64,000 nucleotides of DNA, from positions 3,286,001 to 3,350,000 of the forward strand of contig NZ_AP021879.1 of assembly GCF_009689005.1 (NCBI RefSeq), given 5' to 3'. The stretch is from Desulfosarcina ovata subsp. ovata. GTDB lineage: Bacteria; Desulfobacterota; Desulfobacteria; Desulfobacterales; Desulfosarcinaceae. A model generated the notes under the pieces. The model did no database searches and was not told where the DNA came from. It saw only the letters and a program-made list of their open reading frames with translations. Positions 52,163 through 60,065 of this stretch are shown here, one piece after another. The position numbers were made by a program, and so were the translations under genes. Numbering within the stretch: position 1 is the first letter of the stretch; every line of letters starts with the position of its first letter.

Positions 52163-52421
52163 TTAACGCGTGTTGAAATCATCGGGAAGGGAATCGCGCG
52201 ATCTCAACGCCTCGGGATATTCCAGAGTCCGGATGTCGATGGTCTGATTGGCGGCCGCCTCATCAGACGCCTTGATCAACGCGTCAAGATCGAGCCCATC
52301 AGTAGTCGGCAACCGCTCGGCTGCCCAGTGACGCTCGGTCATCACACCCAGAAAAAACATGAACCCGGCCCCCACCAGGCACGCACCCACCATAAAAACA
52401 ATCCTGCGATTGAGACGCATG
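52163..52421 (-). CDS. Small single-span membrane protein
   Basis: An ~85-residue protein with one transmembrane helix (RIVFMVGACLVGAGFMFFLGV) and a polar C-terminal part (ALIKASDEAAANQTIDIRTL). No family is recognised. The start at 52421 follows a run of G (AAGGGGGGCGC) that could serve as ribosome-binding site. It overlaps out of frame with the end of the preceding gene, which may reflect a frameshift there. It is convergent with the NtrC-type gene. Confidence 0.5.
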
Positions 52422-52659
52422 CGCCCCCCTTCCGTCTTCGGCTTAATCGAAGGTCTGAGTGATCCATATCCCCGCTCCAGCCTGTGTAGTGCACGGTGTG
52501 CAGTACCTTGTAGGCAAAATCGTTCTGGAACGGATGGTACGCGTTTGATGCCCTGACGCATTCGGATGTGAGGCGACGCAGATCAACATCGGACCTGGCC
52601 GCCAACGTGTACGGCAGCAGGCAACCCACCATCAGGATGAAAAGAACGCTTCTCCACAT
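52342..52659 (-). CDS. Small exported protein, possibly frameshifted at its 3' end
   Basis: A 105-codon frame with a clear signal peptide (SVLFILMVGCLLPYTLAA) followed by RSDVDLRRLTSECVRASNAY and FQNDFAYKVLHTVHYTGW. The final ~30 codons run out of frame through the next gene, which is unlikely for a real protein. If the frame shifts near 52480, an alternative end ...WITQTFD followed by a stop would leave just enough room for the next gene's ribosome-binding site. Function unknown. Confidence 0.45.
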   Translation of the reverse strand: MWRSVLFILMVGCLLPYTLAARSDVDLRRLTSECVRASNAYHPFQNDFAYKVLHTVHYTGWSGDMDHSDLRLSRRRKGGACVSIAGLFLWWVRAWWGPGSCFFWV

Positions 52660-53139
52660 GGTGTATCTCCCGAAAAATGGTCGGCGCTCGAAAATTAGCA
52701 TTCTGCCATGGATTCCCGCTTTCGTAAATAAACGAATCCGGGCGATTGTCACTGCCCCGGAAACCGAATGTTTTTTCCCTCTCCATTCGCCACTTGGCAT
52801 GCGGGCATACGGGATGTGCAGGTCCATCGTCCGCCTTGACCGTAGACCTTTTTAAGGATTATACCTTTGGTCAATCCTTCAAACGTCGTTTGTTGCAGGC
52901 ATAAGGTGATTTGCCAAAATATTGTCTGGTTCTTACGCTCTGCGTGGGAACCTCGTCCGGTCAAATAATGGTCAATGGGTGCTCCCACAAGAGCGAGGGA
53001 AGAGAACGGATCGCGTAAACGAGATCCCCCCTCGTTCCCAGGCTCCCGCCTGGGAACGGTCAAGAACTGGATATGGTGCCAGGGCGTTCCCACGCAGAGC
53101 GTGGGAACGAGGAGAAATGATATCGCAGGAGGCCAAAAT
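52660..53139. repeat. Intergenic cluster of REP-like GTTCCCACGC palindromes
   Basis: Three related hairpins occur: 52929-52951 (arms GTTCTTACGC/GCGTGGGAAC), 53031-53057 (CTCGTTCCCAGGC/GCCTGGGAAC) and 53086-53108 (GTTCCCACGC/GCGTGGGAAC). Partial forms such as GCTCCCACAAGAGCG lie between. Similar units appear at 53701-53732 and 56997-57075. This is a dispersed palindromic repeat family. No protein gene is supported in this stretch. Confidence 0.8.
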
Positions 53140-53307
53140 ATGACATCCACCGAACCAACCGAAAACGCGAAAAAATGTCTGAAATCATTGAAAAAAGCCG
53201 TGTCCGAGACCCTGGACAAAAAACGCAGGTTCGGTCACTATGCCGTGATCTGGGATGGGAAGAAACCGGTTCTACGCGGTGATGACGCGCCTGTAGCCAA
53301 TGATTGA
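53140..53307 (+). CDS. Small protein of 55 residues, unknown function
   Basis: A short frame with an excellent ribosome-binding site (AGGAGG) before the ATG. The product MTSTEPTENAKKCLKSLKKA ... RRFGHYAVIWDGKKPVLRG has an N-terminal amphipathic helix and a short beta-type C-terminus. I do not recognise a named family. It precedes the remnant of an Mrr restriction gene and lies within repeats. Confidence 0.5.
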   Translation: MTSTEPTENAKKCLKSLKKAVSETLDKKRRFGHYAVIWDGKKPVLRGDDAPVAND

Positions 53308-53330
53308 CATGCATGTCGAGTGGCTGAAAA

Positions 53331-53654
53331 TCAGGGAATTACGTATCAGGGGAGGACAAACTCGGTCTCGGTATTATCTACATCCAGGCCAAACGCTGGG
53401 ATAAAACCACCGTCGGACGTCCGGAGATACAGCGATTTGCCGGTGCGCTCTTGGGAAAAGCAGCCAAAAAAGGCATTTTCTTAACCACATCCAGATTCTC
53501 ACATGAAGCCGAAGATTACGTCAAAGGCCTAGATGCCAAAATCATCCTGATCGACGGTGAACGTCTGGCCGAGTTGATGGTTGAATACAATGTCGGGGTC
53601 GATCCTGTGGCGACATACGAAATCAAAAAAATCGATTCTGACTATTTTTTGTAA
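53331..53654 (+). pseudogene. Mrr-type restriction endonuclease, C-terminal remnant
   Basis: The frame reads GEDKLGLGIIYIQAKRWDK, then TVGRPEIQRFAGALLGKAAKKGIFLTTSRF and ILIDGERLAELMVEYNVGV, the second half of the Mrr catalytic domain including its QAK motif. The first catalytic Asp (in a GDGGIDG-like motif) and the whole N-terminal winged helix are missing; a TGA lies just upstream in frame. Mrr cuts methylated DNA, so this is a relic of a defence gene. Confidence 0.85.
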
Positions 53655-53700
53655 TAGTGAAATGGCGATCATCGAAGCGGTTTGTGTGAATTACCTTTTC

Positions 53701-53732
53701 TCTCGTTCCCAAGCTGGAGCGTGGGAACGAGA
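53701..53732. repeat. REP-like palindrome
   Basis: TCTCGTTCCCAAGCT pairs with AGCGTGGGAACGAGA around a short centre. It belongs to the same family as the hairpins at 52929-53108. It lies between the Mrr remnant and the next truncated gene. Confidence 0.8.
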
Positions 53733-53832
53733 GAAAACGAACCAACATCCACTTTTGGTATGCCACGAAGGCGCATTGCCATTAAAATCCATTAGCCATA
53801 CTGGGCCATTATTTTTTTCCCGGGAGTCGTCC

Positions 53833-53961
53833 ATGAAGAAAAGTGACATTCTGATTGTGGTCAAGACATATCCGGAAATCAGCAACAAATATACAGAAAC
53901 GGTTTGCACAGCCGGCGTCATTGCCGACACGAAACGGCTGGTTCGGTTTTACCCGATCTGA
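53833..53961 (+). pseudogene. N-terminal fragment of an uncharacterised conserved protein
   Basis: A 42-residue frame, MKKSDILIVVKTYPEISNKY then TETVCTAGVIADTKRLVRFYPI. The pattern KTYP..S.KY.ETVCTAG followed by R.YP is, as far as I recall, the start of a larger conserved bacterial protein whose remainder is missing. Its end overlaps the 3' end of the convergent DUF488 gene by 44 bases, so a deletion seems to have joined them. Confidence 0.5.
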
Positions 53962-54394
53962 TATGTTTGATCTCCAAACCATTGCCATCAAGTTTCTTTA
54001 TCTGTTCCGCCACCACTTTACGGTGGCATTGTTCCGGGTTACGCTCATAACATAGCAGTGAAATTTTTTTACCTGAATTGATCAGCCCATGAATGGCTTC
54101 CAGAATGTCCTGTTTGTCCTCGATGCATTTCAAATATTTTTCAAAAAAGCGGTCGTAGTTCCAGGTTTGGTAAAGTTCGTCGCGCAGTTTTTTGGGGGCG
54201 CCCAAGTCCCGAAAATTCAGGTATTCGATGTTGTCCTGTTTCAGCATTTCTTTCAAAGCGGTTTTTGAAAAACCTTTTTTACGGCTGAGTGGTAATTTGC
54301 GAACATCTGCGACCACATTGACACCATGCCTGGTGAGATGTGCGATGAACTGCCTTTCATCGAGCCCTTCGTAACCTATTGTATATAAAGTCAT
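53918..54394 (-). CDS. DUF488 domain protein
   Basis: A 158-residue protein with the DUF488 pattern: TLYTIGYEGLDERQFIAHL at the N-terminus, VVADVRKLPLSRKKGFSK, EYLNFRDLGAPKKLRDEL and LLCYERNPEQCHRKVVAEQI with the conserved Cys-His end. DUF488 proteins are widespread, often in mobile or defence regions; function unknown. The last ~15 residues (SGKTEPAVSCRQ) are antisense to the fragment at 53833-53961 and are probably not native. Confidence 0.88.
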   Translation of the reverse strand: MTLYTIGYEGLDERQFIAHLTRHGVNVVADVRKLPLSRKKGFSKTALKEMLKQDNIEYLNFRDLGAPKKLRDELYQTWNYDRFFEKYLKCIEDKQDILEAIHGLINSGKKISLLCYERNPEQCHRKVVAEQIKKLDGNGLEIKHIRSGKTEPAVSCRQ

Positions 54395-54471
54395 TTCTGT
54401 CTCGAATGGTACATTAATAAAGCACTTCCAATTTCCTGGGATGGTGGAGCCGCAAAAACTGGATTCATATT

Positions 54472-55026
54472 TTACGCTGCAGCCAGTTGCTTCTCATTCA
54501 CCTCCGCAATAAACCCATCAACTTCAAGAACAGCCTGTTTGGCTGAGTCCAAGGAAATGTGCGGCTTGAGTTTAACAATTGCCTTTGCGCGTTCTTCCGG
54601 ACCGTCGTCAGGAGTTTTCAGGGTCACATAATAAGCCGTAGCCAAACGTTCTAAATCAACGACACCTTTACCACCCAACTTATCCGAAAGAAAACCAATC
54701 TGTTTCCCGTACCGAGCAATCGTCTTGGTGGACCGATTGCAAAGTGCTTCGCCATTGCCAGTTCTTACGAGTTTAGGCCCATAAGGGTATTTCGACACGA
54801 GTTCCAACAATCCATATGTTTTCATGACACTCAACTCATCGCTTAGATCAAAAGAGAAGGGGCCATGTTTATAAAGGATAAAATCAAAATCGATGGGAAC
54901 TTTTGTCAATTTCTTCAAGAAAAATGCTGCCTTTTGGATATGGGTCTCTCCACACCAGCTGCCTTCTTCACGGAGCGAGTCGATTAGTGCCAGCAGTACG
55001 GCTCTATTTTGTTCTTCTTTCATCAC
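54472..55026 (-). CDS. YwgA-like / Panacea-type protein
   Basis: A 184-residue protein starting NRAVLLALIDSLREEGSWCG and continuing ETHIQKAAFFLKKLTKVPID, FDFILYKHGPFSFDLSDELS and YGPKLVRTGNGEAL. This order (QK helix, Y.HGPFS, YG..Y/LT-like) resembles Bacillus YwgA and, more distantly, the Panacea (DUF4065) antitoxin domain. Its start overlaps the stop of the HD-hydrolase gene (ATGA). In Bacillus, ywgA lies next to ywfO, also an HD protein, so the pairing is conserved across phyla. An antitoxin or regulatory role is an inference. Confidence 0.6.
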   Translation of the reverse strand: MMKEEQNRAVLLALIDSLREEGSWCGETHIQKAAFFLKKLTKVPIDFDFILYKHGPFSFDLSDELSVMKTYGLLELVSKYPYGPKLVRTGNGEALCNRSTKTIARYGKQIGFLSDKLGGKGVVDLERLATAYYVTLKTPDDGPEERAKAIVKLKPHISLDSAKQAVLEVDGFIAEVNEKQLAAA

Positions 55027-56354
55027 TCCTCCTTTCCACTAACGGCCGCCAATTCATCTTTATTGCTTTGGTACCAGTCGGCAGCTTCGGACAAGATAGC
55101 CTTCTCTACAAAGATGTAGTCAAACGCCGCATCAGGAATCTTTGACAATGCTTGTGATTTGGCAAGCGAGGAAACCACAGAGCCGTCACGCTCGCGCACC
55201 GGGAATTCGATTCTGCTATGCTTTGGCGTATAGGCATCATACCTGACATTCTCAGAGCCAAATTTATCCGCTGCGGCTTCTGCAATTTGTTTTCCCCTCA
55301 TTATTCCGCCTGAAGCGATGATATCATTCAATAGCCCTTCATAAAGGACATGAAAGTGGCCGCGGTTGATTATTCGTTTAGCATGGTCATGTCCGGGGTG
55401 CCCTGGTTCACTGGCGGCCTTTCGCATGGCGCTGGTTATTTCTGCATCCGTGAATTTAGAAAAAAGGTCTGTATCTGTTGGATAGCATCCACCTTCAAGC
55501 CACTCCACAAGAAAGTCCCTCAGATGAATATCGTATATCCGCCGGATTGGGTGAAAATAAACTTGACTGAACATGAAGTAGCGAGCCAGCAACAACGCTT
55601 CCGCCGATTGCAATCCGCCAGCTTCAACGCCAATATACGGTTCGGATGACCTTTCCCCCTCGTCGCCATGAGCAGGTGGCGGTAAAATTCTTAGGGTGTC
55701 AATCAAGCGAAAATGATCGAACCTGCCATAAGCTACGCCAGTATGCAAGGAGTCTCTCAATAAATAATCCATGCGATCTACCCCAAAAGCATTGCCAACA
55801 ATGATTTCCGCCAGCAGGGACTCCCAATCGCTGAACTCCAAGTCCGGTGATTTTTTTGCTCCGAGTGCCAGTTTGACGATGTCTTCGGGCTCTGGTTTCG
55901 GGCGCATACCGGACCAGATTGCGTTCATTTCCGGGCTAAGGATGATGTTGCGCGTCATTTGCTCATGATCCATCCCGCCCGGCAATAAATCCTCTGCTGC
56001 GTGGGAAAAGGGAAGGTGACCAATATCATGACATAAAGCGGCTAATCGAAGTACCCGACGCCAATAGCGCTGTGCATCCTTATCTTGAACTTGGGAAAAA
56101 AGATTTCGGATTTCATCGGTTAAATTTTCGGGATCGGTGATGATGTCATATACGCGCCCCGCCAATTCCATAACCCCCAGCGAATGTTCAAACCGTCGAT
56201 GGGTGGCTCCGGGATAAACCAGGTAGGTCATTGCCAACTGGTGGATACACCTCAACCGCTGAAACGGTGGTGAATCAAGAACGTTGCGCTCCTGCGAATC
56301 GAGTTTGATAAAGACATGAACAGGGTCACGTATTTCATGTGTATTCTTCACCAC
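55023..56354 (-). CDS. HD-domain phosphohydrolase, YwfO/dGTPase-like
   Basis: A 443-residue enzyme with the HD metal site: H in THRRFEHSLGVMELAG, HD in LRLAALCHDIGHLPFSHAAE, and the distal Asp in NAFGVDRMDYLLRDS. This arrangement is that of SAMHD1/dGTPase-like triphosphohydrolases, including B. subtilis YwfO. The N-terminal IRDPVHVFIKLDSQERNVLD is typical. Substrates of such enzymes are dNTPs or other nucleotides. The start is a GTG at 56354; the gene lies 10 bases after a MerR-type regulator and overlaps the YwgA-like gene, so the three form one operon. It may belong to a defence or nucleotide-stress module. Confidence 0.9.
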   Translation of the reverse strand: MVKNTHEIRDPVHVFIKLDSQERNVLDSPPFQRLRCIHQLAMTYLVYPGATHRRFEHSLGVMELAGRVYDIITDPENLTDEIRNLFSQVQDKDAQRYWRRVLRLAALCHDIGHLPFSHAAEDLLPGGMDHEQMTRNIILSPEMNAIWSGMRPKPEPEDIVKLALGAKKSPDLEFSDWESLLAEIIVGNAFGVDRMDYLLRDSLHTGVAYGRFDHFRLIDTLRILPPPAHGDEGERSSEPYIGVEAGGLQSAEALLLARYFMFSQVYFHPIRRIYDIHLRDFLVEWLEGGCYPTDTDLFSKFTDAEITSAMRKAASEPGHPGHDHAKRIINRGHFHVLYEGLLNDIIASGGIMRGKQIAEAAADKFGSENVRYDAYTPKHSRIEFPVRERDGSVVSSLAKSQALSKIPDAAFDYIFVEKAILSEAADWYQSNKDELAAVSGKEE

Positions 56355-56364
56355 GATGCCTGCC

Positions 56365-56814
56365 CTATGTGCCCACCGAGCTTATCTTTATTAGCGATTC
56401 GTCGTCCATATCAGCTGCCTCTGATTGGATTTCAAGAATGCTGGCTTGTAGATGCTCAAGATCAAAACGAAAATATCGTTGCATGGATGTGGCGCTGAAA
56501 TACATGCCTTTTTCCATGGCGATCATATCCTGGCCATCAGTAAAAATCACCAACCGAGCAAGCGGATCATCTTCAACGGGCAACACTTTCGCCAAGTTAT
56601 CAATACCTTTTCGAATCTTTTGAAGGCTTAGCCCGTTATTCTTTAGGTTAGTGACGACCCTGAGCTTGATAATGTCCCGAAATGAGTAAAGATACCGTTT
56701 CCCTTCCTTGAGCGGCTTGATCAAGCCGATCTTGACCCAATATTTTAGCTGGTTTGCACTGGCACCGGTGACGCGCAGCACGATATCCGTTGGAAAGAAG
56801 GTATTCAATGTCAT
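56365..56814 (-). CDS. MerR-type transcriptional regulator
   Basis: A 149-residue protein with a MerR winged helix: TDIVLRVTGASANQLKYWVK, IGLIKPLKEGKRYLYSFRDI, VVTNLKNNGLSLQKIRKGID. The C-terminal part (VFTDGQDMIAMEKGMYFSAT) lacks obvious metal-binding cysteines, so it is not a classical metal sensor. It heads the operon with the HD hydrolase and YwgA-like genes and most likely controls it. Confidence 0.88.
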   Translation of the reverse strand: MTLNTFFPTDIVLRVTGASANQLKYWVKIGLIKPLKEGKRYLYSFRDIIKLRVVTNLKNNGLSLQKIRKGIDNLAKVLPVEDDPLARLVIFTDGQDMIAMEKGMYFSATSMQRYFRFDLEHLQASILEIQSEAADMDDESLIKISSVGT

Positions 56815-57139
56815 TTTAGATGAAAAAAATAGGATTTTTTATCTTTTTTCAACCAATAAGTCGGATTGATAGGTTTCGTCAAGGAAAAATCACTATAGCA
56901 ACATAGTGAGTTGGGTGGAGGTACGAAACCCAACAGATTTTAATGGAAGCTGAATTCTTGAGCGTGGAAACATTATGAGCTATGAGACTCCAGTTGCCAG
57001 ATTCCCACGCCCCTGCGTGGAAAACCAGACTGATAAGATGGCACATATTAGCGCTCCCACGCGGAGCATGGGAGCGAGGCAAAGCCGACGGTTTCCGTCT
57101 GCGTTGCAAATGATAAATGCCCAATGGAGAGTGGTCGGT
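56815..57139. other. Intergenic region with REP-like palindromes
   Basis: Promoter region of the minus-strand MerR operon, AT-rich next to its start. Two palindromes of the GTTCCCACGC family lie at about 57002-57021 (TTCCCACGCCCCTGCGTGGAA) and 57052-57075 (GCTCCCACGC/GCATGGGAGC). No gene is supported. Confidence 0.6.
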
Positions 57140-57367
57140 ATGACAACAAACAAAATGGCGTTAAAACCCTATCTGGAAGCGATCGAAAAACACTGCGAGC
57201 CATTTTCCAAAGCGGAACTCGTATCGATTTTAATCCATCTGGCCAAAGAGATGCCGGTGGGTGAGCGGACGACCTTTTTGGATAAACTCATCGCCTGTTC
57301 GCCGGCTAACGATTCCATCGGCGTATTTCAAACGTCCAATGTTGTTCGTTCGGAAATCGTACTGTGA
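57140..57367 (+). CDS. Short protein, possible N-terminal fragment
   Basis: A 75-residue frame: MTTNKMALKPYLEAIEKHCE, PFSKAELVSILIHLAKEMPV, GERTTFLDKLIACSP. The helical pattern KPYL.AIE..C.P....EL..I....A...P...R..FLDKL looks like the beginning of a larger protein that I cannot name. It stops soon after, before the MBL-fold gene. It may be a fragment; a REP-like repeat lies just upstream. Confidence 0.4.
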   Translation: MTTNKMALKPYLEAIEKHCEPFSKAELVSILIHLAKEMPVGERTTFLDKLIACSPANDSIGVFQTSNVVRSEIVL

Positions 57368-57434
57368 GGCATCCAAACCCCAATATTGCAATATTGGGGC
57401 AAAGATATCTCCTGCGGGAAAATCGTATAAAGAG

Positions 57435-58322
57435 ATGACAGCTGACCGGAAAATTGAAATCATTGGTGCGGAATCCCTGGGGGTGCGAAGCCTCTGCTGC
57501 CGGGTGACCCTGCCGCATCGGCGCATTATCATCGATCCGGGCGTGGCATTGGGTTATATGCGCAACGGCCTAAAGCCCCACCCGTACCAAATCGCGATCG
57601 GGCGCAGTATCCGGGAGAAAATTCTGCGGGCGCTGAACAGCGCCACCGATGTGGTCTTCAGCCATTTCCACGGCGATCATGTGCCGCTGGTGAAGGCGAA
57701 TCCTTACCAGCTGGCGATGGGAGAACTGCCAGAGGCTTTCGGGCAATTGCGCTGCTGGAGCAAATCCGGTGACGGCCTGTCAGCCGGTATGCGAAAACGA
57801 TTTGATGACCTGGCGGATCGGCTGGGGCCCCGGATGCGGGTTGCCGAAGGAATTTCGGCGGGGGAATTGACGTTTTCCCGATCCGTTCCCCATGGTGCTG
57901 CCGGCGGCAACATGGGCTCCGTAATGATGACCCGCGTCACCATGGGGCGCCGTGTATTCGTGCATGCATCCGACATTCAATTGCTGGACGGTCCGACGGT
58001 AGATCGGGTGATCGACTGGCACCCGGACATTCTTTTGGCTTCCGGGCCGCCTCTGTATCTCGATCGCTTAAGCGACACCGCACGCGACTCCGCTTGGGAA
58101 AACGCGCGTCGTCTGGTGCGGCACATTGAGGTGGTGATCCTCGACCACCACTTGATGCGCAGCGAGGAAGGCACCGTTTGGCTGAATGCGCTTTCCGCAA
58201 GCGCCGGTCGAAAGGTCTATTGCGCTGCAGATTACATGGGGCTTCCAAGACAACTGCTGGAGGCAAAGCGGGCTGAATTGTATGACCAGATGCCGGTTTC
58301 AATGGGGTGGCACGATGCTTAG
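57435..58322 (+). CDS. MBL-fold metallohydrolase, UPF0282-like
   Basis: A 295-residue metallo-beta-lactamase-fold protein. The metal motif is FSHFHGDHVPLVKANPY; further conserved parts are IIIDPGVALGYMRNGLKPHP, the HASDIQLLDGPT segment with the bridging Asp, and VVILDHHLMRSEEG at the end of the fold. The layout resembles archaeal UPF0282 proteins, whose substrate is unknown. The last codons and the TAG stop lie inside the 165-bp palindromic repeat (copy B), so the natural C-terminus may have been changed by repeat insertion. The start ATG at 57435 has only a weak AAAGAG upstream. Confidence 0.82.
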   Translation: MTADRKIEIIGAESLGVRSLCCRVTLPHRRIIIDPGVALGYMRNGLKPHPYQIAIGRSIREKILRALNSATDVVFSHFHGDHVPLVKANPYQLAMGELPEAFGQLRCWSKSGDGLSAGMRKRFDDLADRLGPRMRVAEGISAGELTFSRSVPHGAAGGNMGSVMMTRVTMGRRVFVHASDIQLLDGPTVDRVIDWHPDILLASGPPLYLDRLSDTARDSAWENARRLVRHIEVVILDHHLMRSEEGTVWLNALSASAGRKVYCAADYMGLPRQLLEAKRAELYDQMPVSMGWHDA

Positions 58323-58479
58323 GCGATTTCTGTCAAAGAATATACCCGCTTGCTTGTCTTTTCATCCGTCTTCTGCGTTGGGCTTTTCCACACATAGCCC
58401 CACTATGCGTAAAAAAGCCCGCCTTGAATACGAATGAAAATCCTGCGCATCCTGGTATATTCTTATCCGCCAATCGCCT
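58315..58479. repeat. 165-bp long-hairpin repeat, copy B (inverted relative to copy A)
   Basis: Same unit as at 10084-10248, in opposite orientation, same length and about five substitutions. As with copy A, the ATGCTTAGGCGATT end abuts a coding sequence, here supplying the stop codon of the MBL-fold gene. The intervening region to 58568 shows nothing else. Frames across it are not genes. Confidence 0.92.
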
Positions 58480-58568
58480 TATGCCCGTAAGCGATCCCGC
58501 TGAACCACCCGAAACAAGAAACAAAACGGGCAACGGTCACCCCTTCATGCTGTCATGCTCCCATGATT

Positions 58569-59246
58569 CTATTCTATAGGATTTAACGAAGCGGACAGGA
58601 CACCTTTCCTGAACGCCTCGATCCCCATATCATCGATCATGAACCCCAGTCGATAGCGGCGTGAGTTCGTTTTGTAATAGGCGACGGTCCTGGCCACCCT
58701 ATCGAGGGCATCTTCCCAGCTGAGATCCTCGAACAGAACCTCGGCCAATCGCGGTTTGAGCCCGCCCATTCCCCCCACCAACAGGTTCCAGCCGTTCTTG
58801 GTTCCGTAGAGGGATAGATCTTTGATGCAGTTTTCACCGCATTGGATCTTGCAGCCGCTCACCGCCATCTTCATCTTGCTGGGCAGTGTCATCCCATGGT
58901 AGAGTTCGTCAATTTTTTTACCCATTTTGATGCTGTCCTGTTTGGCCAGCCGGCAATGCTCGATGCCCGGACAGACCTTGACACTGCGAACGCAAAGACC
59001 GACGGCATAGCCTTTGTCGAATTCCAGTTCGTCCCAGATGGCATCGACGTTTTCTTCCTCGATACCAAGCAGCGCAATGCGGGCGGCACTGGTGATCTTC
59101 AATATCGGGATATTGTATTTGCGGGCGACGTTGGCTATTTTTTCCAATATCTCAGGGGTGACAAGACCGCATGGCAGGTGCGGGGCAATACCGTAAGTCT
59201 TTTTATCTCGCTGTAATATGACGCCTTTTTGGCCATCCTTCAGCAT
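58569..59246 (-). CDS. Small siroheme-type nitrite/sulfite reductase domain protein
   Basis: A 225-residue protein with one ferredoxin-like half-domain (GVILQRDKKTYGIAPHLPCG, LVTPEILEKIANVARKYNIP) and one siroheme/[4Fe-4S] domain with CVRSVKVCPGIEHCR and AVSGCKIQCGENCIKDL. These supply the cysteines that normally hold the coupled cofactors. Dissimilatory DsrA/DsrB are about 400 residues; this size fits the small assimilatory-type low-spin sulfite reductases known from Desulfovibrio and methanogens, or an uncharacterised relative. No electron-donor gene is adjacent. The ATG at 59246 is chosen because upstream codons are not family-like. Confidence 0.8.
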   Translation of the reverse strand: MLKDGQKGVILQRDKKTYGIAPHLPCGLVTPEILEKIANVARKYNIPILKITSAARIALLGIEEENVDAIWDELEFDKGYAVGLCVRSVKVCPGIEHCRLAKQDSIKMGKKIDELYHGMTLPSKMKMAVSGCKIQCGENCIKDLSLYGTKNGWNLLVGGMGGLKPRLAEVLFEDLSWEDALDRVARTVAYYKTNSRRYRLGFMIDDMGIEAFRKGVLSASLNPIE

Positions 59247-59320
59247 GGAGGTTTCCTTTCCTAGTGAAGCTTGCAAAATGGTGTGGCATACTATTTTATT
59301 CAACCCAGACAGGTCAACCC

Positions 59321-59539
59321 ATGAATGATCATACAATAAAAACGTGCCCAAAATGCGGTCAACAGTTACGGATTCCGGAAAAAATCGGTGGGATGCTGAT
59401 GGCCTGCCCCTCGTGCGGAAAAAAGCTGTATACCGAGTTTAAACTGGATCATGCCGGTGGCGGTGGCCGCCGGAATGTGTTCGTCACACTTTTCGAAATG
59501 CCGGATACGATTTTAAGCCGCATCCGACGTTTTTTTTGA
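59321..59539 (+). CDS. Small zinc-ribbon protein
   Basis: A 72-residue protein with two CxxC knuckles, TCPKCGQQLRIPEKIGG and ACPSCGKKLYTEFKL, the pattern of zinc-ribbon domains, followed by a basic tail with a short hydrophobic helix. It could bind nucleic acid or act as a small adaptor. It lies 11 bases before the DnaJ-domain gene, so the two are probably co-transcribed. Function unknown. Confidence 0.65.
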   Translation: MNDHTIKTCPKCGQQLRIPEKIGGMLMACPSCGKKLYTEFKLDHAGGGGRRNVFVTLFEMPDTILSRIRRFF

Positions 59540-59550
59540 CATAGTGCCCA

Positions 59551-59985
59551 ATGAATGACCTCAAAAGCCGTTTGCTCCTGATCGGAGTCCTGCTTTATGT
59601 TTTTTTCCCAAGCGATCTGGTCCCTGATTTTCTGATTGGCTGGGGCTGGCTTGACGACCTGATCGTGCTGTATCTGCTCTGGCGCTATTATCGGCGCCAG
59701 CCGCAACCGAAACGCACTGAAAAGGGCACCGAACAAGCCCGGGACAAGGTTGACGAGCGGCAATACCGCACCACCGAAACAGACGGCCCGGACCGCCAAA
59801 GTCCCTACACGGTCTTGGGGATTCCTCCAGGCGCGTCCAGGGAAGAGATCAAAACCGCCTACCGCCGCCTTGCCGGCAAGTATCATCCGGACAAGGTAGA
59901 GCATCTGGGCAATGAATTCAAAGCGTTGGCCGAAGCGCGCTTCAAAGAGATTCAACAGGCGTATGAGGAACTCATCTCCCGGTGA
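59551..59985 (+). CDS. Membrane-anchored DnaJ-domain protein (DUF1232 + J domain)
   Basis: A 144-residue protein. The N-terminal hydrophobic part [20 protein letters not shown] with [18 protein letters not shown] is a DUF1232-type membrane segment. The C-terminal J domain reads [35 protein letters not shown], with the HPD motif intact. It should recruit a DnaK-type chaperone to the membrane. No dnaK is in the window. Confidence 0.9.
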   Translation: MNDLKSRLLLIGVLLYVFFPSDLVPDFLIGWGWLDDLIVLYLLWRYYRRQPQPKRTEKGTEQARDKVDERQYRTTETDGPDRQSPYTVLGIPPGASREEIKTAYRRLAGKYHPDKVEHLGNEFKALAEARFKEIQQAYEELISR

Positions 59986-60065
59986 GACACTCTTCATGGG
60001 CAATCGTCCCGGAATGTCCTTCCGGGCCATCATAAAAGAACACCATCAACAGAAGGGGGTGGCAG

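Noticed and set aside
52929..53108. CRISPR array
   Set aside because: The repeats are palindromes of differing sequence with irregular spacing, no uniform spacers, and no cas genes are nearby.
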